Assembly: GCA_012837465.1 (NCBI GenBank)
Contig: DURG01000380.1
Location: 1 to 6,649, forward strand
Length of the DNA: 6,649 bases
Reading direction: 5' to 3'
DNA from: Propionibacterium sp.
GTDB lineage: Bacteria > Actinomycetota > Actinomycetes > Propionibacteriales > Propionibacteriaceae
This document shows positions 1-6,031 of this stretch, in pieces (the first letter of the stretch is position 1; every line of letters starts with the position of its first letter). The notes below the pieces were generated by a model. It made no database searches and was not told the origin of the DNA. It was given only the letters and a program-made list of their open reading frames with translations. The position numbers and the translations under genes are program-made.

Positions 1-1203
1 GACGCCGTCGGTCGTCACCGTGGTGCCGGCATCGGCGGTGGCAACGACGAGCGCGAGCAGACGCTGAACCAGCTCCTCGTCGAGATGGACGGCTTCGACG
101 TGCGCGGCGGCGTCATCCTCATCGCCGCCACCAACCGCCCCGACGTCCTCGACCCCGCACTGCTGCGCCCCGGCCGCTTCGACCGCCAGATCGGCGTCGA
201 CGCCCCCGATGCCGACGGCCGCGCCAAGATCCTGCAGGTGCACGCCAAGGGCAAGCCGCTCGCCAGCGACGTCGACCTGGTCGCCATCGCCCGCCGCACG
301 CCCGGCTTCTCCGGCGCGGACCTGGCCAACGTGCTCAACGAGGCCGCCCTGCTGGCCGCCCGCATGAACGAGGACATGATCCGCCAGCACATGCTGGACG
401 AGGCCATCGACCGCGTCATCGCCGGCCCCCAGAAGCGCACCCGCCTCATGGACGACCGCGAGCGCCTCATCACCGCCTACCACGAGGGCGGCCACGCCCT
501 GGTCGCCGCGGCGATGCCCGGTAACGACCCCGTGCAGAAGGTCACCATCCTGCCCCGCGGCCGCGCCCTCGGGTACACCATGGTGATGCCCGACGAGGAC
601 AAGTACTCCCGCACCCGCGGCGAACTGCTCGACCAGATGGCCTACATGATGGGCGGCCGCGCCGCGGAGGAACTCGTCTTCCACGACCCGACGACGGGCG
701 CCGCCAACGACATCGAGAAGGCCACCAAGGTGGCCCGCGCCATGGTCATGCAGTACGGCATGAGCGAGCGCGTCGGCTCGGTCAAGCTCGGCGGCGGAGA
801 CTCCGAGCCCTTCATGGGCATGCGCGGCACGGATTCCACCACGGAGTTCTCGCAGCACATGTCGGCCATCGTCGACGAAGAGGTCGCCAAGCTCATCCAC
901 ACCGCGCACCAGGAGGCGTTCGACGTCCTCGTGGAGAACCGCGACGTGCTCGACGAGCTCGTGCGTCAACTCTTCGCGAGGGAGACCCTCAACCGCCGCG
1001 AGGTCGACGAGGTGTTCAAGGACCTGCGCCGCCGCGAGAAGCGCCCCGCCTGGACCGGCTCCGACCTGCGGATCCCGTCCGACGAGCCGCCCGTCGAGGT
1101 GCCGCCCGCGCCGGAACCGCTGCCCGAGCAGGCCACCACGCAGACGCTGCCCGAGACCGGACCCTCCCCGTGGGGCCCGCCCACCGCCCCACCGAGCCAC
1201 TGA
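1..1203 (+). CDS. ftsH: ATP-dependent zinc metalloprotease FtsH, C-terminal part (5' truncated by window)
   Basis: FtsH is a membrane-anchored AAA+ protease that degrades misfolded membrane proteins and some cytosolic substrates. The frame is open from base 1 and gives 400 residues here (window numbering). It enters just after Walker B, with DAVGRHRGAG at 1-10. The second region of homology follows, with TNRPD and LRPGRFDR; R56 and R59 are the expected arginine fingers. The zinc protease motif HEGGH is at 161-165 and the third zinc ligand is probably D237 in the NDIEKAT segment. The last 50 or so residues form a proline-rich, low-complexity tail, seen in some actinobacterial FtsH proteins and unlikely to be catalytic. 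The N-terminal membrane helices and Walker A lie outside the window. The stop TGA at 1201-1203 is one base before the folE ATG, so the two are probably co-transcribed. Identity is very secure. Confidence 0.98.
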   Translation, partial: DAVGRHRGAGIGGGNDEREQTLNQLLVEMDGFDVRGGVILIAATNRPDVLDPALLRPGRFDRQIGVDAPDADGRAKILQVHAKGKPLASDVDLVAIARRTPGFSGADLANVLNEAALLAARMNEDMIRQHMLDEAIDRVIAGPQKRTRLMDDRERLITAYHEGGHALVAAAMPGNDPVQKVTILPRGRALGYTMVMPDEDKYSRTRGELLDQMAYMMGGRAAEELVFHDPTTGAANDIEKATKVARAMVMQYGMSERVGSVKLGGGDSEPFMGMRGTDSTTEFSQHMSAIVDEEVAKLIHTAHQEAFDVLVENRDVLDELVRQLFARETLNRREVDEVFKDLRRREKRPAWTGSDLRIPSDEPPVEVPPAPEPLPEQATTQTLPETGPSPWGPPTAPPSH

Positions 1204-1204
1204 C

Positions 1205-1771
1205 ATGGCCGTCGACGAGGCGCGCGCCGAGGCGGCCGTCCGCGAACTGCTCATCGCCATCGGGGAGGACCCCGATCGCGACGGCCTGAAGGACACCCCC
1301 GGCCGGGTCGCCCGCTCCTACGCGGAGCTGACCGCGGGCTACTCGCACCACGCCGAGGACCTCCTCGGCAAGACCTTCGACATCGCCCACGACGAGATGG
1401 TGCTGGTCAAGGACATCGAGCTGGTGAGCCTCTGTGAGCACCACCTCCTCCCGTTCACCGGCGTCGCGCACGTGGGCTACATCCCCTCGGGGGACGGCCG
1501 CGTGACGGGGCTGTCCAAGATCGCGCGCCTCGTCGAGATGTACGGGCGTCGGCTGCAGGTGCAGGAGCGCCTCACCTCGCAGATCGCCGAGGCCCTCGTC
1601 CAGCACCTCGACGCGCGCGGCGTGATCGTCGTGATCGAGGCGGAGCACACCTGCATGACGATGCGGGGGGTCCGCAAGCCGGGCTCCCGCACGGTGACCT
1701 CCGCCGTCCGTGGCCTGCTGCGCGATCCGGCCACGCGGGCGGAGGCCATGAGCCTGATCATCGGGCGGTGA
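1205..1771 (+). CDS. folE: GTP cyclohydrolase I (FolE)
   Basis: FolE converts GTP to 7,8-dihydroneopterin triphosphate, the first step of folate synthesis, as a cytosolic toroidal multimer. The 188-residue product has the normal length of the compact bacterial enzyme. GLKDTPGRVA lies at 27-36. The zinc and active-site segment SLCEHHLLPF places C77 and H80 as zinc ligands and H79 as a catalytic residue. The second zinc cysteine is C150 in EAEHTCMTMRG, with H148 just before it. The GRVTGLSKIARLVE segment at 98-111 and the basic SRTVTS segment near 161 are typical of the family. The ATG is one base after the ftsH stop, and no clear Shine-Dalgarno sequence is visible, so translational coupling to ftsH is likely. 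Nothing essential appears missing. Confidence 0.98.
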   Translation: MAVDEARAEAAVRELLIAIGEDPDRDGLKDTPGRVARSYAELTAGYSHHAEDLLGKTFDIAHDEMVLVKDIELVSLCEHHLLPFTGVAHVGYIPSGDGRVTGLSKIARLVEMYGRRLQVQERLTSQIAEALVQHLDARGVIVVIEAEHTCMTMRGVRKPGSRTVTSAVRGLLRDPATRAEAMSLIIGR

Positions 1772-1775
1772 CCCG

Positions 1776-2588
1776 GTGACGCTGGTGATGGGCATCCTCA
1801 ACGTGACGCCGGATTCGTTCTCCGACGGCGGCGCCTTCCTCGACACGCAGGTCGCCATCGACCATGCCCGGCAGATGCTGGCCGCCGGCGCCACGATCAT
1901 CGACGTCGGCGGCGAATCCACCCGGCCGGGCGCAGAGCGCGTCGGCCTCGCCGAGGAGGTCGAGCGCGTCATCCCCATCGTCGCCGCGCTGGCCGCCGAC
2001 GGCGTGACGGTGTCGGTCGACACCATGCGCGCCCAGGTCGCCTGCGCCGCCCTCGAGGCCGGCGCCCGCATCATCAACGACGTCTCCGGCGGCCTCGCCG
2101 ATCCGGACATGCTCGGGGTGGTGGCGCAGTCCAGGGCGGATTTCGTGCTCATGCACTGGCGCGACCACTCCACCCGCTTCCAGGCCACCGCCCACTACGA
2201 CGACGTGGTCGCCGAAGTGCTGGGCGAACTCCTCGCACAACGCGACCGCGCGCTCGAGGCCGGCCTCGACAGCCAGCGCATCATTCTCGATCCCGGCCTC
2301 GGGTTCTCCAAGAACTGGGACCACAACTGGACGCTGCTGCGGCACCTCTCCGAGTTCCAGGGCCTCGGGCACCGCGTGCTCGTCGGGGCCTCCCGCAAGG
2401 CCTTCCTCGGCGAACTGCTGGGCGGCCGCGAGCCGCTGGGCCGCGACGGCGCCACCGCCGCGGTGTCCTTCTGGGCCGCCCTGCACGACGTCTGGGCCGT
2501 GCGCACGCACGACGTCACGGGCCAGGCCGACGCCATCGCGGTCGCCCGCCGGCTGGACCGTGAGGCCCCCTTCCGGAACGGGGCCTGA
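1776..2588 (+). CDS. folP: Dihydropteroate synthase (FolP)
   Basis: FolP condenses 6-hydroxymethyl-dihydropterin pyrophosphate with p-aminobenzoate to give dihydropteroate; it is the sulfonamide target. The 270-residue product is a TIM-barrel of normal length. Signature blocks run in order: NVTPDSFSDGG (9-19), DVGGESTRPG (43-52) in the loop after strand 2, SVDT (80-83), INDVSGG (100-106), LMHWRDHS (125-132), LDPGLGF (171-177), GASRKAFLG (204-212; the lysine K208 is expected to contact the pterin) and VRTHDV at 242-247. The chosen start is GTG at 1776, four bases after the folE stop; the ATG at 1788 would cut into the first beta strand. The last codons and the T of the stop lie in a 24-bp near-palindrome. 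No known resistance change can be judged without an alignment. Confidence 0.97.
   Translation: MTLVMGILNVTPDSFSDGGAFLDTQVAIDHARQMLAAGATIIDVGGESTRPGAERVGLAEEVERVIPIVAALAADGVTVSVDTMRAQVACAALEAGARIINDVSGGLADPDMLGVVAQSRADFVLMHWRDHSTRFQATAHYDDVVAEVLGELLAQRDRALEAGLDSQRIILDPGLGFSKNWDHNWTLLRHLSEFQGLGHRVLVGASRKAFLGELLGGREPLGRDGATAAVSFWAALHDVWAVRTHDVTGQADAIAVARRLDREAPFRNGA
2563..2586. repeat. 24-bp near-perfect palindrome over the folP stop codon
   Basis: AGGCCCC at 2563-2569 is the exact reverse complement of GGGGCCT at 2580-2586. The ten bases between contain the self-complementary TTCCGGAA, so the whole 24 bp is symmetric apart from one C/C mismatch pair (2570 and 2579). It ends in the first base of the folP TGA. 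As RNA it could form a strong GC stem, but no U-tract follows, so it is not a classical intrinsic terminator. A second small hairpin, CGGGG/CCCCG with an ACGG loop, lies at 2603-2616. Possible roles are attenuation or mRNA processing between folP and folB, or a protein-binding dyad. The symmetry is seen directly; any function is inferred. Confidence 0.45.
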
Positions 2589-2639
2589 ACCAGCCCTTGG
2601 GACGGGGACGGCCCCGCGTGGCGCACGTCCACGATCCGG

Positions 2640-2653
2640 TAAGGTGCAGCGTG
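2640..2653 (+). promoter_or_regulatory. folB start region: TAAGGT -10-like box, overlapping AAGG ribosome site
   Basis: TAAGGT at 2640-2645 fits the actinobacterial TANNNT -10 pattern and ends five bases before the GTG start at 2651. This is close to the spacing of leaderless actinobacterial transcripts. The same bases also supply AAGG six bases before the GTG, a workable Shine-Dalgarno sequence, so the two readings cannot be separated by eye. No convincing -35 hexamer was found 16-18 bases upstream. Either way the site supports GTG 2651 as the folB start. Confidence 0.4.
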
Positions 2654-3034
2654 GAAGCTAAGGGGGTTCCCACCATCGACCGCATCACGCTCACCGGCCT
2701 GACGGCCACCGGCTTTCACGGCGTCTTCCCCGAAGAACGTCGCGAGGGCCAGCCGTTCGTCGTCGATGTCGTGTTGGAGTTGGACGTGGACACCCAGTCC
2801 GATGACCTGGCGACCACCGTGAACTACGCAGAGATCGCCGATGAGGTGGCAGCCGTCATCACCGGCGAGCCGCGCAACCTCATCGAGACGGTGGCGGGCG
2901 AGGTTGCGGACAGGTGCCTCGCTCATGGCAGAGTTGGCTCCGTCACGGTCACGGTGCACAAGCCCCGAGCCCCCCTCAGCCAGACCTTCGCGGATGTATC
3001 CGTCACGATCAGCAGGAGTAGAAGACATGTCTAA
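2651..3034 (+). CDS. folB: Dihydroneopterin aldolase (FolB)
   Basis: FolB cleaves 7,8-dihydroneopterin to 6-hydroxymethyl-7,8-dihydropterin and glycolaldehyde in the cytosol, and usually works as an octamer. From GTG 2651 it is 127 residues, the usual size. DRITLTGLTATGFHGV (10-25) is the first strand and substrate loop, followed by PEERREGQPFVVDV (27-40), which carries the conserved glutamate. NYAEI (58-62) includes the active-site tyrosine Y59. NLIETVAGEVA (76-86) includes the pterin-anchoring glutamate E79, and VTVHKPRAP (101-109) carries the catalytic lysine K104. An upstream TTG at 2597 would add 18 residues of non-family sequence and is rejected; GTG 2651 has AAGG six bases ahead. The coding region ends 8 nt inside folK. 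The 62-nt gap from folP suggests that folB can also be transcribed from its own promoter. Confidence 0.95.
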   Translation: MEAKGVPTIDRITLTGLTATGFHGVFPEERREGQPFVVDVVLELDVDTQSDDLATTVNYAEIADEVAAVITGEPRNLIETVAGEVADRCLAHGRVGSVTVTVHKPRAPLSQTFADVSVTISRSRRHV

Positions 3035-3590
3035 CGGCCCCTTCGAAATCGACGTCGACACCCTGGGCAACCTTCGCCCAATCTCCAAGGTGGTGTTCAG
3101 CCTTGGTTCGAACCTCGGTGACTCGGCAGCCATCCTCCAGGAGGCCGTCGATTTCCTCGCCGAGACCCCTGACCTGATGCTGGTCGACGTCTCGCCCGTC
3201 TACGAGAGCGCGCTCGTCGGCGAGGGCCCCGACCAGGGCGACTTCCTCAACATGGTCGTGGTGGCCGAGTCCACGCTCGAGCCCCTGACCATCCTGGACC
3301 GTTGCCTCGCCATCGAGGAGAACTTCGGCCGCAGCCGAGAGGTCCGCAACGGCCCGCGCACGCTCGACATCGACATCATCATGGTGGGCAAGCGCATCTC
3401 TGAGGATGACATCGAACTGCCGCACCCCCGCGCCCACGAGCGCGCCTTCGTGCTCGTCCCGTGGCACGACATCGACCCGAACGGCGAGATCGCCGGCCAC
3501 GGCCCGATCGCTGATCTGCTGGACGACGTGGACGCCACCGTGCTCAAGCGCCGCGACGACGTCAAGATCCAGGCCAACACTGGCTTTTGA
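3027..3590 (+). CDS. folK: 2-amino-4-hydroxy-6-hydroxymethyldihydropteridine pyrophosphokinase (FolK, HPPK)
   Basis: HPPK transfers pyrophosphate from ATP to 6-hydroxymethyl-7,8-dihydropterin, making the FolP substrate. The product has 187 residues. VFSLGSNLGD (23-32) is the family opening. DFLNMVV (72-78) is the pterin strand. The active-site block GRSREVRNGPRTLDIDI (101-117) carries the two metal-binding aspartates D114 and D116. LPHPRAHERAFVLVPW (131-146) completes the site. Two departures are visible: about 20 extra residues before the first strand, and Asn108 where many HPPKs have the loop tryptophan (RWGPR). The ATG at 3027 is backed by AGGAG at 3014-3018, eight bases away, and overlaps the folB stop by 8 nt, which indicates coupling. 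A GTG at 3090 would remove the extension but lacks such support. Confidence 0.96.
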   Translation: MSNGPFEIDVDTLGNLRPISKVVFSLGSNLGDSAAILQEAVDFLAETPDLMLVDVSPVYESALVGEGPDQGDFLNMVVVAESTLEPLTILDRCLAIEENFGRSREVRNGPRTLDIDIIMVGKRISEDDIELPHPRAHERAFVLVPWHDIDPNGEIAGHGPIADLLDDVDATVLKRRDDVKIQANTGF

Positions 3591-4093
3591 GCACTAACAC
3601 CCCACCCCCGAAGCTGGGCCTGACCACGCCCCGGCAGGCCGTCGTGTCGGTCCTGTCGGGGGCCATCGTGGCAGGCCTGCTCATCCTGGGCTTCGAGGCG
3701 GCCGGGAGCTTCCCGCCCGTCGTGCCATGGTCCGTGCCCGTCCTGCTGGCCGGCCTGGCGATCGCCACCGCCGTCTACAGCCGGGCACTGCCCAAGCGCA
3801 TCGAGGAGAAGCGGTTGGCCCCCCAGGAGGGGCTGGCCGCGCTGGCCATCGGCAAGTCCATGATCATGACCGGCGCGCTCTTCGCCGGCGCGCACATCGT
3901 CTACGTGATGCGCTACCTCTCCCAGCTCGATGCGCCGCTGCCCTCGGCGCGGGTCTTCCAAGGCGGGGCCACGATCATCGCTGCGCTGCTGCTCGCCGGG
4001 GCCGGCGCGCTGCTCGAGCGGGCCTGCGTCATCCGCGGCGACGACGACGAGGGTGACGACCACCCCAACGGGGCGCACGCCGAACCCGTGTAG
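3587..4093 (+). CDS. DUF3180-like four-helix membrane protein
   Basis: This is a small integral membrane protein of unknown function. The 168 residues show four hydrophobic segments at roughly 17-37, 47-64, 90-108 and 125-145. A charged loop (LPKRIEEKR, 68-76) lies between helices 2 and 3, and the tail is acidic (GDDDEGDD, 151-158). Size, four-helix plan and position directly after folK match the DUF3180 family of actinobacteria; Rv3605c of M. tuberculosis is the positional counterpart I remember. The start is TTG at 3587, sharing TTGA with the folK stop; a 4-nt overlap is typical of coupled translation and no better start lies nearby. No catalytic motif is visible. The link to folate metabolism is only positional. 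Family assignment is from memory. Confidence 0.85.
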   Translation: MSTNTPPPKLGLTTPRQAVVSVLSGAIVAGLLILGFEAAGSFPPVVPWSVPVLLAGLAIATAVYSRALPKRIEEKRLAPQEGLAALAIGKSMIMTGALFAGAHIVYVMRYLSQLDAPLPSARVFQGGATIIAALLLAGAGALLERACVIRGDDDEGDDHPNGAHAEPV

Positions 4094-4145
4094 GAAACGG
4101 CCCAACACCCCCTTGTCAATACCGGGTTTGGGGGGAAGCGCGACG

Positions 4146-4157
4146 TAGGCTTGCCCC
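4146..4157 (+). promoter_or_regulatory. Candidate leaderless promoter (-10 TAGGCT) before the coiled-coil membrane protein
   Basis: TAGGCT at 4146-4151 fits TANNNT. Exactly six bases separate it from the A of the ATG at 4158, so transcription would be expected to begin on the start codon itself. The bases just before the ATG (TTGCCCC) contain no Shine-Dalgarno sequence; the nearest purine run, 4130-4137, is about 20 bases away. No good -35 is present at the right distance; a TTGTCA at 4113-4118 is 27 bases from the -10, too far. The spacing is seen directly; promoter function is inferred. Confidence 0.5.
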
Positions 4158-4775
4158 ATGGCTGGTCGTCGCGTTGCCCAAAAGTCCTCCGAGCGTACTG
4201 TTGCGCTCACGATCCTCGTCGTCGGCACCCTCGTTTCCCTGGCATCCATGCTGGGCAACGTGTGGCTGGTGCGCGCCGGCGTCGTCGTCGCGATCCTCAT
4301 GGCGTTCGCCGCGGTCTACGTGGTGTGGCGTCAACTCCGAACCGAGCGTGTCCAGCACCTCGAGGAGATCAAGCATGAGGTCGAACTGCGCTCGCAGCAG
4401 GCCGATCGCCACCACGAGGAATCCGTGGCCATGATCGAGCGCTACAACGCGCGCGCCGAGAACCTCAAATCCGTCATCGCGAAGCTCCGCAGCCAGTTGG
4501 GCGCCGCCAAGTCTGAACTCAGCTCCATGCGCGGCAACAGCGCATGGCTGCGCGCCGAGGTCGCCGAGCGCCAGGCCCGCATCGACGCCCTCGAGAAGCG
4601 GATCGCCGAACTCGAGGCCGAGCGCGAGGCCGAGGACACCGGCAACATCGTCGAACTCCACACCGAGCTGCACCCCAGCCACGAGGAGATCTGGGGCGAC
4701 GACGAACACCCCACGATGGTGGATCTCGCCAAGCTCAACCTCGACGTCCTCCCGGAGCTGCGCAAGCACGCCTGA
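4158..4775 (+). CDS. Two-helix membrane protein with long cytoplasmic coiled coil, function unknown
   Basis: I do not recognise a characterised family. The 205-residue product starts with a basic segment (RR and K within the first 12 residues). Two hydrophobic helices follow at about 14-33 and 36-57, forming a tight hairpin that should leave both ends in the cytoplasm. Residues 58 to about 158 are highly charged, Glu/Arg/Lys/Ala-rich and heptad-like (for example RIDALEKRIAELEAERE, 141-157), which predicts a long coiled coil. The tail has an acidic part (EEIWGDDE, 176-183) and a hydrophobic amphipathic end. It lies 64 nt after the DUF3180-like gene. The place is that of Rv3604c in mycobacteria, but homology cannot be judged here. 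A scaffold or envelope-organising role is possible but unsupported. The ATG is chosen because the hydrophobic region begins right after it and because of the leaderless -10 spacing. Confidence 0.85.
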   Translation: MAGRRVAQKSSERTVALTILVVGTLVSLASMLGNVWLVRAGVVVAILMAFAAVYVVWRQLRTERVQHLEEIKHEVELRSQQADRHHEESVAMIERYNARAENLKSVIAKLRSQLGAAKSELSSMRGNSAWLRAEVAERQARIDALEKRIAELEAEREAEDTGNIVELHTELHPSHEEIWGDDEHPTMVDLAKLNLDVLPELRKHA

Positions 4776-4780
4776 CCGGG

Positions 4781-4820
4781 TCCCGAGTGCCCGCGAGGAA
4801 CGAGCGGGTGTATCGAGGGA
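4781..4820. terminator. Candidate bidirectional terminator hairpin in the convergent gap
   Basis: The 54-nt gap between the coiled-coil gene and the convergent NuoD-like gene contains CCCGC (4790-4794) facing GCGGG (4804-4808) across a nine-base loop. An outer TCCC (4781-4784) faces GGGA (4817-4820), with bulges between the two stems. Symmetry and position suit a shared terminator. No U-tract is present on either strand, so it would be an L-shaped actinobacterial type at best. Confidence 0.35.
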
Positions 4821-4829
4821 CGCGCCGCC

Positions 4830-5939
4830 CTACTTGTCCAGATCCCCGATCGTGTAGCCCAACGAGGCCACCACGTCGGGGATCTGTGCCATCTGGGCCC
4901 CCTCGAGTGCCCTGCCCAGCGCCGAGACGTTCGCGAACGACGGCGTGCGCAGCGCCACCCGCCACGGAGTCTGGCCACCGCGGGAGTTCATCAGGCACGA
5001 CGCGATGCCCCACGGCGCCTCGACGTCGGTGACGTGCTCACCCTCCGGCACCCGTAGCCGGCGCGAGAGCTTGATGTTGACCTCTCCCGGCGTCTGCGCC
5101 GCGTGGGCCAGCGCCACCCGGATCATGTCGACGGAGGTGCCCGCCTCGTCGATGAGCACGGCAAGGCGAGCCTCGGCGTCCCCGACGGTGCGGGTGTGCA
5201 CCGGGCGGAAGATCTGCCCATAGGCGAGGTAGCCGTCGATCCGGCGATCCGGGTCGAAGCCGGCGGCGCGGGCCACCGGGCCGGTCAGGCCATGACCGAG
5301 GCAGTCCTCGCGCGACAGCACGGCCAGGCCGGAGAAGCGGTCCGTGCGGTCCAGGACCGCCCGCAGGTCCGCGGAGAGCCGCGACACGTCGTCGAGTAGG
5401 TCGTCCAAGGTCTCCAGCCAGCCGTCGGGGGCGTCGACGGCGAGCCCACCGACCCGGTTCAGCATGGGGTGCACGCGGTTGCCGGTCCAGGCCAGGAACC
5501 GGTTGCGGATGGCCTCGACGCCGGCCCACAGCCGGGCATGGAGTTCACCGGATGGGGCAAGGTGGCTGAGGAAGGAAAGGTGCGAGTGGATACGCGCCAA
5601 TTCGGCCAATAGGGTGCGCAGAATGGTGGCCCGCGGGGGAGCGGTGAGGCGCATGGAATTCTCCAATGTCAGCGTCAACGACAATTCCCCGCTGAATGCC
5701 GAAAGCCAATCATGGCGGTCGCCGAGCATGATCATTGAACGGAAATCGCGCACCTCGAAGAGTTTCTCTGCGCCCCGATGGCCATATCCGCTCGTAACAT
5801 CGGCGGCCACGATGACGTCGCCGTCGGTGTCCACGTCGACCCGGATCAAACCGCTGGTGGTGGGGTGGCGAGGCCCGAGCGAGATGGATTCGTGCCCGGG
5901 CAGGGAAAGCCCTCCGATGGTCAATGTGCGCGAATTCAT
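4830..5939 (-). CDS. Orphan NuoD-like protein (complex I 49-kDa subunit homologue), probable divergent paralogue
   Basis: The product has 369 residues, somewhat short for NuoD (about 400-440). NuoD signatures run from end to end: GPRHPTTSG (22-30), GYGHRGAEKL (51-60), DRHDW (74-78), ELARIHSHL (113-121), NRVGG (161-165), GHGLTGPVARAAG (215-227), GEVNIKL (285-291), VEAP (306-309) and RTPSFANVSAL (331-341), ending in the family-like GDLDK. In genuine NuoD this subunit forms the quinone cavity with NuoB. Here the second His of GPxHPxxHG is Ser29, the quinone Tyr of DRxDY is Trp78, and the IGAM-type aspartate segment is shortened to APSGEL (128-133). The only cysteines are C213 and C315, so there are no paired CxxC motifs of a [NiFe] hydrogenase. 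No other nuo gene is in the window. The ATG at 5939 has AAAGGG eight bases upstream. The gene is intact. Function is unknown; standard complex I activity is doubtful. Confidence 0.88.
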   Translation of the reverse strand: MNSRTLTIGGLSLPGHESISLGPRHPTTSGLIRVDVDTDGDVIVAADVTSGYGHRGAEKLFEVRDFRSMIMLGDRHDWLSAFSGELSLTLTLENSMRLTAPPRATILRTLLAELARIHSHLSFLSHLAPSGELHARLWAGVEAIRNRFLAWTGNRVHPMLNRVGGLAVDAPDGWLETLDDLLDDVSRLSADLRAVLDRTDRFSGLAVLSREDCLGHGLTGPVARAAGFDPDRRIDGYLAYGQIFRPVHTRTVGDAEARLAVLIDEAGTSVDMIRVALAHAAQTPGEVNIKLSRRLRVPEGEHVTDVEAPWGIASCLMNSRGGQTPWRVALRTPSFANVSALGRALEGAQMAQIPDVVASLGYTIGDLDK

Positions 5940-5951
5940 GGCCCATGCCCT

Positions 5952-5995
5952 TTGCTCGTTTGATCCCCAAGAGGTTATTGTTCTGGGTAATCCTA
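5952..5995. promoter_or_regulatory. Divergent promoter region between the NuoD-like gene and lsr2
   Basis: On the + strand, TTGCTC (5952-5957) and TATTGT (5976-5981) are separated by 18 bases and would start lsr2 RNA near 5988, giving a leader of about 44 nt. On the - strand, TAGGAT (5995 to 5990) fits TANNNT and would start near 5983, with no good -35. The two predicted transcripts would overlap by a few bases, so the promoters could exclude one another. The 92-bp gap is visibly richer in A+T than the rest of the window. Boxes were picked by eye. Confidence 0.35.
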
Positions 5996-6031
5996 GCCAT
6001 TGGCGGCAGGTGTGACTTCGAGGAGATATTC

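Noticed and set aside
481..495. HEGGH in FtsH as an unusual protease motif.
   Set aside because: It still satisfies HExxH, and Gly at this position is common in actinobacterial FtsH as I recall.
2597..2650. Upstream TTG start for folB, adding 18 residues.
   Set aside because: The added residues are not part of the fold, and GTG 2651 has a well-spaced AAGG and a -10-like box.
4101..4135. Possible terminator from CCCCC (4108-4112) and GGGGGG (4130-4135) after the DUF3180-like gene.
   Set aside because: The match is only a homopolymer C/G pairing with a long loop and several alternative registers, and no U-tract follows.
1016..4300. Long open frames on the - strand (for example 1016-2188, 2195-3133, 3200-4300).
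   Set aside because: They lie opposite strongly conserved ftsH and folate genes, have low-complexity Arg/Ala/Gly/Ser-rich translations, and resemble no family; they are typical GC-rich antisense shadows.
4830..5939. The NuoD-like gene as a [NiFe] hydrogenase large subunit.
   Set aside because: The paired CxxC nickel-binding motifs near both ends are absent; only two isolated cysteines are present.
5924..6031. Upstream ATG start for lsr2.
   Set aside because: It would overlap the divergent gene and add non-Lsr2 sequence; ATG 6032 has a strong GAGGAG site and yields the canonical length.
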